A DNA stretch of 64,000 nt from Falsiroseomonas tokyonensis (lineage in GTDB: Bacteria > Pseudomonadota > Alphaproteobacteria > Acetobacterales > Acetobacteraceae): NCBI RefSeq assembly GCF_019024325.1, contig NZ_JAFNJS010000004.1, positions 1-64,000 on the forward strand. Reading direction: 5' to 3'. Shown in pieces: positions 59,947 to 64,000 of the stretch. The first letter of the stretch is position 1; each line of letters starts with the position of its first letter. The notes beneath the pieces are model-generated. The model was not told the origin of the DNA and made no database searches. It saw nothing but the letters and a program-made list of their open reading frames with translations. The position numbers and the translations under genes were made by a program.

Positions 59947-60128
59947 GGGCGCCTGCCTTAGGACGGCGCGAAACATAAGTCACATCGCATGTCGCGGCAG
60001 GCGAGACGCGCGAAGCAAACGCCCTGTTCACCGCAATGCGGCAACATCGCCCGGCAAGGTCCAGCCGGCAAAACGTCGACCCGACGCGGTTCCCGAAACA
60101 AGGGCGCCGCCATCCGAGGAAACCGACG

Positions 60129-60866
60129 ATGCGCCCCACCCTGATCCGGCTTCTCACCGGCCTTCTCCTCTGCAGCCTGCCGGGCCTGGCGGTGGCGCAG
60201 GGCCAGTCGTCCCGCGACCAGCGGCTGCACCCGCAGGCGGGCGCCATGTGCCGCGCGGAATGCCTGCAGACGGCGCAATCCCGCCTCGGCAGCAACCCGG
60301 CCCAGGCGGCACGGGCCTGCGAGATCCGCTGCGCCGCGACGATGGGCTTCCTGCAGAACCAGAACCGCCGCGGCAGCGCGGAGGCGACGGGCCGCGGCCA
60401 GGCGGCCGGCCTGGCGCAGCCGGTGCTGCACCGGGTGCAGCAGCCGGCGCCCCAAATGGCACCCCAGATGGCGCCGGTCCGCCCGGCCTCGACCCGCACC
60501 CCCGTCACCCATGGCGTGATCTATGGCGCGCGCACGCCCTCCGCCGCCTTCGGCCTGGTGGTGGGGGAGCCGGATCGGATGACGGCGCATCGCCTGGCCG
60601 AGCGCGGCTGCACCGCCGGCGGCCCCGGCTGCCGCGTGATCGCCGAGACGACGGAGGCCTGCGCCGCCGCGGCGCATGGGGTGAAGCGCAGCCAATGGGC
60701 GCTGTTCATGACCTCCGACCCCTCCTCCTACACCGTCACCTCGCTCTCGGCCGGCAGCGGCCGGACGCAGATCGCGGCGGAACAGCAGGCGATCGCCGAA
60801 TGCCGGTCCCGCGACCCGATGGCCACCTGCCGCATCGCGGCCTCGGCCTGCGCCAATAGGGGCTGA
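60129..60866 (+). CDS. DUF4189 domain-containing exported protein
   Basis: The 245-aa protein has a signal peptide (LIRLLTGLLLCSLPGLAVAQG), a Cys-containing CRAECLQTAQSRLGSN segment, a Gln/Pro-rich linker and a C-terminal DUF4189 domain with GVIYGARTPSAAFGLVV, CAAAAHGVKRSQWALFM and AEQQAIAECRSRDPMATCRI. The role of this domain is unknown; it resembles proteins of calcium-binding or inhibitor type. It lies alone on plus, with hrpB diverging 182 bp upstream and an alpha/beta hydrolase converging 11 bp downstream. Confidence 0.8.
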   Translation: MRPTLIRLLTGLLLCSLPGLAVAQGQSSRDQRLHPQAGAMCRAECLQTAQSRLGSNPAQAARACEIRCAATMGFLQNQNRRGSAEATGRGQAAGLAQPVLHRVQQPAPQMAPQMAPVRPASTRTPVTHGVIYGARTPSAAFGLVVGEPDRMTAHRLAERGCTAGGPGCRVIAETTEACAAAAHGVKRSQWALFMTSDPSSYTVTSLSAGSGRTQIAAEQQAIAECRSRDPMATCRIAASACANRG

Positions 60867-60877
60867 GGGGGCGCCCC

Positions 60878-61720
60878 TCAGCCGGCGTGCCCGACCTCGG
60901 CGAGAAAGGCCTCGACCAGCGCGTTGAAGGCGGCGGGCGCCTCGAAATAGGCGGAATGGGCGGCATCGGGGATCGGGGCGACGCGGGCGCCCGGGATCTC
61001 CGGTGCCATGGCCGTCAGGGCGAAGGGTGGGATCACCTGGTCCTGGCCGTTCGGGATGAACAGCACCGGGCATTTCGCCGCCGCGAGGTCGGCGGGCGGG
61101 CGGCGGCGCATCTCCCCCATCCGGGCGCGCAGCGCCTCCTTGTCCAGCCCGGCGCTCAGCCGGTCCAGCTGCGCATAAAGATGGTGCATCGCCGGCTGCC
61201 GCGCCGCCATGGCCGGGCCGGCGGCGGGGTGGATGTTTTGGGCCGCCATCGCGGTGCGGGCCTTGGCCGATTCGGCGTTCCAGTCCTCCAACCGCCCCCG
61301 CGCGGGCTCCGCCATCTGCCACGGGTCGAGCGAGCCGGTGGTCGCCGCCAGCACCAGCGCCGCCACGCGGCCGGGCCGGGCGAGCGCATATTCCACCCCG
61401 GTCCAGCCGCCCATGGACTGGCAGACCAGCGCGATGTCGCCGAGGCCGAGATGGTCCACCAGCGCCGCCAGGTCCGCCGCATAGTCGCGCGGATCCGGCC
61501 CGCCCGCCGGCGCGGTGGAGGGGAAGAAGCCGCGATGGGAGAAGGCGATGCAGGTGTAGCGCCGGGCAAAATGCGCCACCTGCTGGAACCAGGACAGGTA
61601 GCAGCCGCCCAGCCCATGCGCGAAGACGATCGGCGGCCCGCTGCCCGTCACCTCATAGGTTATGGTGCAATCGGGCCGTTCCAGCGTGCCAAGGCGCCGG
61701 GCGGGGGCGGTGAAGGTCAT
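60878..61720 (-). CDS. Alpha/beta fold hydrolase
   Basis: The 280-aa protein has the alpha/beta hydrolase core: HGLGG oxyanion-hole region, CQSMGG nucleophile elbow with Ser in G-x-S-x-G-like position, and a final AAHSAYFEAP histidine. The acid (NGQD) is present. It resembles 3-oxoadipate enol-lactonase or a related esterase. The substrate is unknown. The GNAT gene upstream ends 26 bp from its start. Unlike the broken relative at 6867-7652, the nucleophile is intact. Confidence 0.88.
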   Translation of the reverse strand: MTFTAPARRLGTLERPDCTITYEVTGSGPPIVFAHGLGGCYLSWFQQVAHFARRYTCIAFSHRGFFPSTAPAGGPDPRDYAADLAALVDHLGLGDIALVCQSMGGWTGVEYALARPGRVAALVLAATTGSLDPWQMAEPARGRLEDWNAESAKARTAMAAQNIHPAAGPAMAARQPAMHHLYAQLDRLSAGLDKEALRARMGEMRRRPPADLAAAKCPVLFIPNGQDQVIPPFALTAMAPEIPGARVAPIPDAAHSAYFEAPAAFNALVEAFLAEVGHAG

Positions 61721-61746
61721 TTTTCGTACCGTTCCTGAAGGACGGC

Positions 61747-62250
61747 TCAGCCTACAGGGCGGGCCGCTCCGGGGAAGGCCCGCGCAAAAGTCTGACCGGT
61801 CACGGGCGCGCCCCAGCCGGTTTCCGGTTCCTCCTTGACCAGGCTGAAGCCGGCCGATTCATAAAGCCGCCGCGCTGCCTCCAGCCCCGCGAAGGTGGTC
61901 AGCCAGACCTCCTCCACCCCGCGCGCATCGGCGAAATCCAGCGCCGCCGCCAGCAGCCGCCGGCCGAGCCCGCCGCGCGCGGGCTCGGCCAGGATGAACC
62001 AGCGGATGCGGGCGCGCCGGCCCTCCCGCCCATCCAGCGCCAGGCCACCCTGCACCGAGCCCTGCCCATCCAGCGCCAGGAAAAGCCGGGAATCGGCGCG
62101 CGGCAGGCTGGCGGCGAAGGCGCCGAGCTCCGCCGCCACCTTGGCTTCGAAGGGCAGGCCGAAATTCCAGTGGCGGGCATACCACTCCGCCTGCAGCCCG
62201 ATCAGCCGGGCGAGGCTGCCAGGGACCGGGTCCGTGGCGATGCGGAACAC
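61747..62250 (-). CDS. GNAT-family N-acetyltransferase
   Basis: The 167-aa protein has the GNAT acetyl-CoA loop in LAEPARGGLGRRLLAAALDFA, preceded by the beta strand RRARIRWFI, and LTTFAGLEAARRLYESAGFSLV at the end. Such enzymes acetylate small amines or proteins. It starts 4 bp after the TIGR02302-like gene ends, in the same direction, so it may be in one operon with it and the alpha/beta hydrolase. The acceptor is not known. Confidence 0.88.
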   Translation of the reverse strand: MFRIATDPVPGSLARLIGLQAEWYARHWNFGLPFEAKVAAELGAFAASLPRADSRLFLALDGQGSVQGGLALDGREGRRARIRWFILAEPARGGLGRRLLAAALDFADARGVEEVWLTTFAGLEAARRLYESAGFSLVKEEPETGWGAPVTGQTFARAFPGAARPVG

Positions 62251-62254
62251 GGGT

Positions 62255-64000
62255 TCAGAACCGCTTCAGCAGCCGGTCGATATAGTCCAGCTCCTCCTGC
62301 GGCCGGGTCCGCTCCGCGCCGCGCTTGCGCAGTTCCTCCTGGATCCGGCGGGTGCGCAGCTGCTCGGCCTCGTCGGGCACGCGGGTGTCGCTGCCATTGT
62401 CCTGGGCGCCCGGGGCCTCGCGCGTGCGGCGGCCGAGCGGGTCGCGGCCGGCGCCCTGGCCCTGGGCATTCTCCTGACCGCCCTGCTGGCCGTCCTGGCC
62501 CTGGCCCTGGCCGAACATCTCGCCCTCGCCCTCGCCTTCCTCGCCCTCCTCGCCCGGCTCGCCCTGGCCGAACTGGCGCTGCATCTGCTGCGCCATCTGG
62601 CGGCCGCCTTCCTGCAATTCGCGGATCGCGGTCTGCTGGGCGTTGCGGGCATCGCGGCCCTCGGACAGTGCCTCCTGCGCCTCCCGCATCGCCTGGTCGG
62701 CGCGGCCGAGGGGGGCGGGGATTTCGCCGGCCAGGTCGCCGAATTGCTGCATCACCTCGCCCAACGCGCGGCGCAGAGCCCGCTGGGTGCGCGCCTCGCG
62801 CTCCGATTCGGTGCGCGCCTCGGCCTCGGCCTCGCTGCGCTGCTGCTGTTGCGGCTGCTGGTCCTGCGGGCGGGCCCAGGGGGCGCGGTTCTGCAGCTGT
62901 TGGGCGCGGCGCTCGGCCTCCTGCCGCTGCGCCTCGGCCTCGGCGCGCCTGTGGCCGCTGTCCAGCATGCCGGTCTGGCGGCGCACCATGTCCTGCACCA
63001 CGCCCATCTGCTGCTGGCCGCGCTGGCGCTGCTGGCGGTTGCGCTCCTGCGCCTCGTTGCGGGCGGAGCGGCCTTCCTCCAGCGCGCGCAGCATTTCCTC
63101 CAGCTCCGCCAGCTCGCGCTCGGCATCCTGCGGGCGCTGCTGGCGGTTGGCCTCGCGCATGCGGTCGGTGCGGCGTTCCAGGTCGCGGCGGTCCATCAGG
63201 CGGTTCTGCGGATCGCTGGTCATGGATTCCGCGTTTTCCTGGCGCAGCCGCTCGGCCAGCGCCTCCAGGTGCCGGCGGACGGCGTCGCGCAGTTCCTGGA
63301 TGCGGCGATCGGTCTCGGCGCGCTGCTCCTGCGCCTGCTGCTCCTGTTCCGGCGTGCGCTGCGCCTGCTGTTCCTGCTGCTCGCGCAGCTGCTGTTCCAG
63401 CGCCTCCCGCAGCTCGGCGCGGGCCTGTTCCAGGGCGCGGGCGGTGCGGTCGGCGCGGCCTTCCTCCAGCGCCAGCGCGGTTTCCCACAGCGTCTCCTGC
63501 ACCTCACCCACCGCTTCCGGCCGATGGTCGCGGGTCAGGCGGTGGCGGCTGCTGCGCAGCGCCAGGAAGGTTGCGGTGTCATGCTCGAAGGCCTCGGGCT
63601 CGGCGGCCAGCCGGTCCAGCTCCGCCTGCGCCGCGGGACGCGCGGTGGGGTCCAGCGACAGGGCGCGGCGGATGGCCACAAGGGCCAGGGCCACGGGATG
63701 GCTGAAGGCGCGTTCCGGCAGGGTCAGCCGGGCGGTGGCGGAGCGCCCCTCCTGCCCCGCCGCATCCTGCGCCCGCAGCTGCACCTCCACCTCCAGCCCC
63801 GCCCAGGGATGGGCGGAAAGGTCGGGGGCCGACAGGCCCTGCGCCTCCCGCGGCTGGACCGAGGGCAGGTTGATCTCCAGGACATGCGCCGGGGCCTGGG
63901 GTCGGGCCACCAGGCGGAATTCCGCGGCCAGGCTGACCAGCCCCCAATCATCCTCGGCCCGCCAGGGCAGGCGCAGCGCCAGGCCGCGCGGGGCGCGGGC
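62255..64000 (-). CDS. TIGR02302-like (DUF4175) protein, C-terminal part
   Basis: The frame runs from the window's right edge (first codon at 64000) to a stop at 62255, giving the last 581 residues. It is rich in Gln, Glu, Arg and Ala over roughly 150-530, the coiled-coil pattern of the alphaproteobacterial TIGR02302/DUF4175 proteins. It ends in RPQEELDYIDRLLKRF, the characteristic final motif. The first visible part (DDWGLVSLAAEFRLV) belongs to the beta-rich domain ahead of the coil. The two membrane helices expected at the N-terminus lie outside the window. Function is unknown. The GNAT gene begins 4 bp downstream of its stop. Confidence 0.8.
   Translation of the reverse strand, partial: ARAPRGLALRLPWRAEDDWGLVSLAAEFRLVARPQAPAHVLEINLPSVQPREAQGLSAPDLSAHPWAGLEVEVQLRAQDAAGQEGRSATARLTLPERAFSHPVALALVAIRRALSLDPTARPAAQAELDRLAAEPEAFEHDTATFLALRSSRHRLTRDHRPEAVGEVQETLWETALALEEGRADRTARALEQARAELREALEQQLREQQEQQAQRTPEQEQQAQEQRAETDRRIQELRDAVRRHLEALAERLRQENAESMTSDPQNRLMDRRDLERRTDRMREANRQQRPQDAERELAELEEMLRALEEGRSARNEAQERNRQQRQRGQQQMGVVQDMVRRQTGMLDSGHRRAEAEAQRQEAERRAQQLQNRAPWARPQDQQPQQQQRSEAEAEARTESEREARTQRALRRALGEVMQQFGDLAGEIPAPLGRADQAMREAQEALSEGRDARNAQQTAIRELQEGGRQMAQQMQRQFGQGEPGEEGEEGEGEGEMFGQGQGQDGQQGGQENAQGQGAGRDPLGRRTREAPGAQDNGSDTRVPDEAEQLRTRRIQEELRKRGAERTRPQEELDYIDRLLKRF

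Noticed and set aside
1-64000. CRISPR arrays, tRNA and rRNA genes, prophage or transposase genes
   Set aside because: No regularly spaced direct repeats, no tRNA cloverleaf, no rRNA and no integrase or transposase motif were recognised on either strand.

Overview
The window looks like chromosome of a GC-rich alphaproteobacterium, most probably an Acetobacteraceae member of the Roseomonas type. The grounds are the very high GC, a GcrA cell-cycle regulator, an aa3 cytochrome oxidase cluster in alphaproteobacterial order, several Bug-family receptors standing without TctAB permeases, and many GC-rich palindromic intergenic elements. The lineage is inferred from gene content; no rRNA or tRNA gene was recognised.

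Layout. At 1-3.3 kb (minus) lie the first 32 codons of a mannose-1-phosphate guanylyltransferase and a kdsA-kdsB-kdsD cassette making CMP-Kdo, so a surface polysaccharide locus probably lies off the left edge. At 3.6-7.7 kb (plus) are a family 8 polysaccharide lyase, a metallo-beta-lactamase-fold hydrolase and a broken alpha/beta hydrolase. At 7.6-15.3 kb are an amidase/AtzH-like pair, an SDR oxidoreductase, and a hyuA-hyuB-serine hydrolase-YCII operon. At 15.5-23.2 kb are a benzoylformate decarboxylase with a Bug receptor, a monoheme cytochrome c protein, an IclR-carboxymuconolactone decarboxylase-amidohydrolase-Bug operon and a divergent SDR. At 23.4-28 kb are a HWE-family sensor kinase, a decayed cytochrome c gene and an M32 carboxypeptidase.

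At 27.8-34.1 kb (minus) is the complete cytochrome oxidase operon: ctaC, ctaD, ctaB, a 50-aa membrane protein, ctaG, ctaE, a DUF983 protein and SURF1, ending in the M32 peptidase through a 4-bp overlap. At 34.4-41 kb are a PmtA-like methyltransferase, a heme-type membrane protein with a Tat-exported partner, an EamA transporter, gcrA, an acetamidase/formamidase, a DUF922-like protein and a CorA channel. At 40.9-44.9 kb a TRAP permease is translationally coupled to mtnB, mtnD and mtnC of methionine salvage. At 45-48 kb are tatA, a TerC-family protein and a manganese catalase separated by a hairpin array. At 48-53.8 kb are a third Bug receptor, a CHAP lipoprotein, an HMG-CoA-lyase/CaiB pair, a candidate sRNA and an MFS transporter. 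At 53.8-64 kb are an OmpR-family two-component pair, an HtrA-like protease, HrpB, a DUF4189 protein, an alpha/beta hydrolase, a GNAT and the C-terminal part of a TIGR02302-like protein that runs off the right edge.

The most interesting items are the TRAP-mtnBDC operon, the plus-strand sRNA candidate near 52.2 kb with an anti-Shine-Dalgarno loop and a strong terminator, two gene decays (an alpha/beta hydrolase with an amber codon and a lost nucleophile, and a frameshifted cytochrome c), and several different palindromic intergenic elements.
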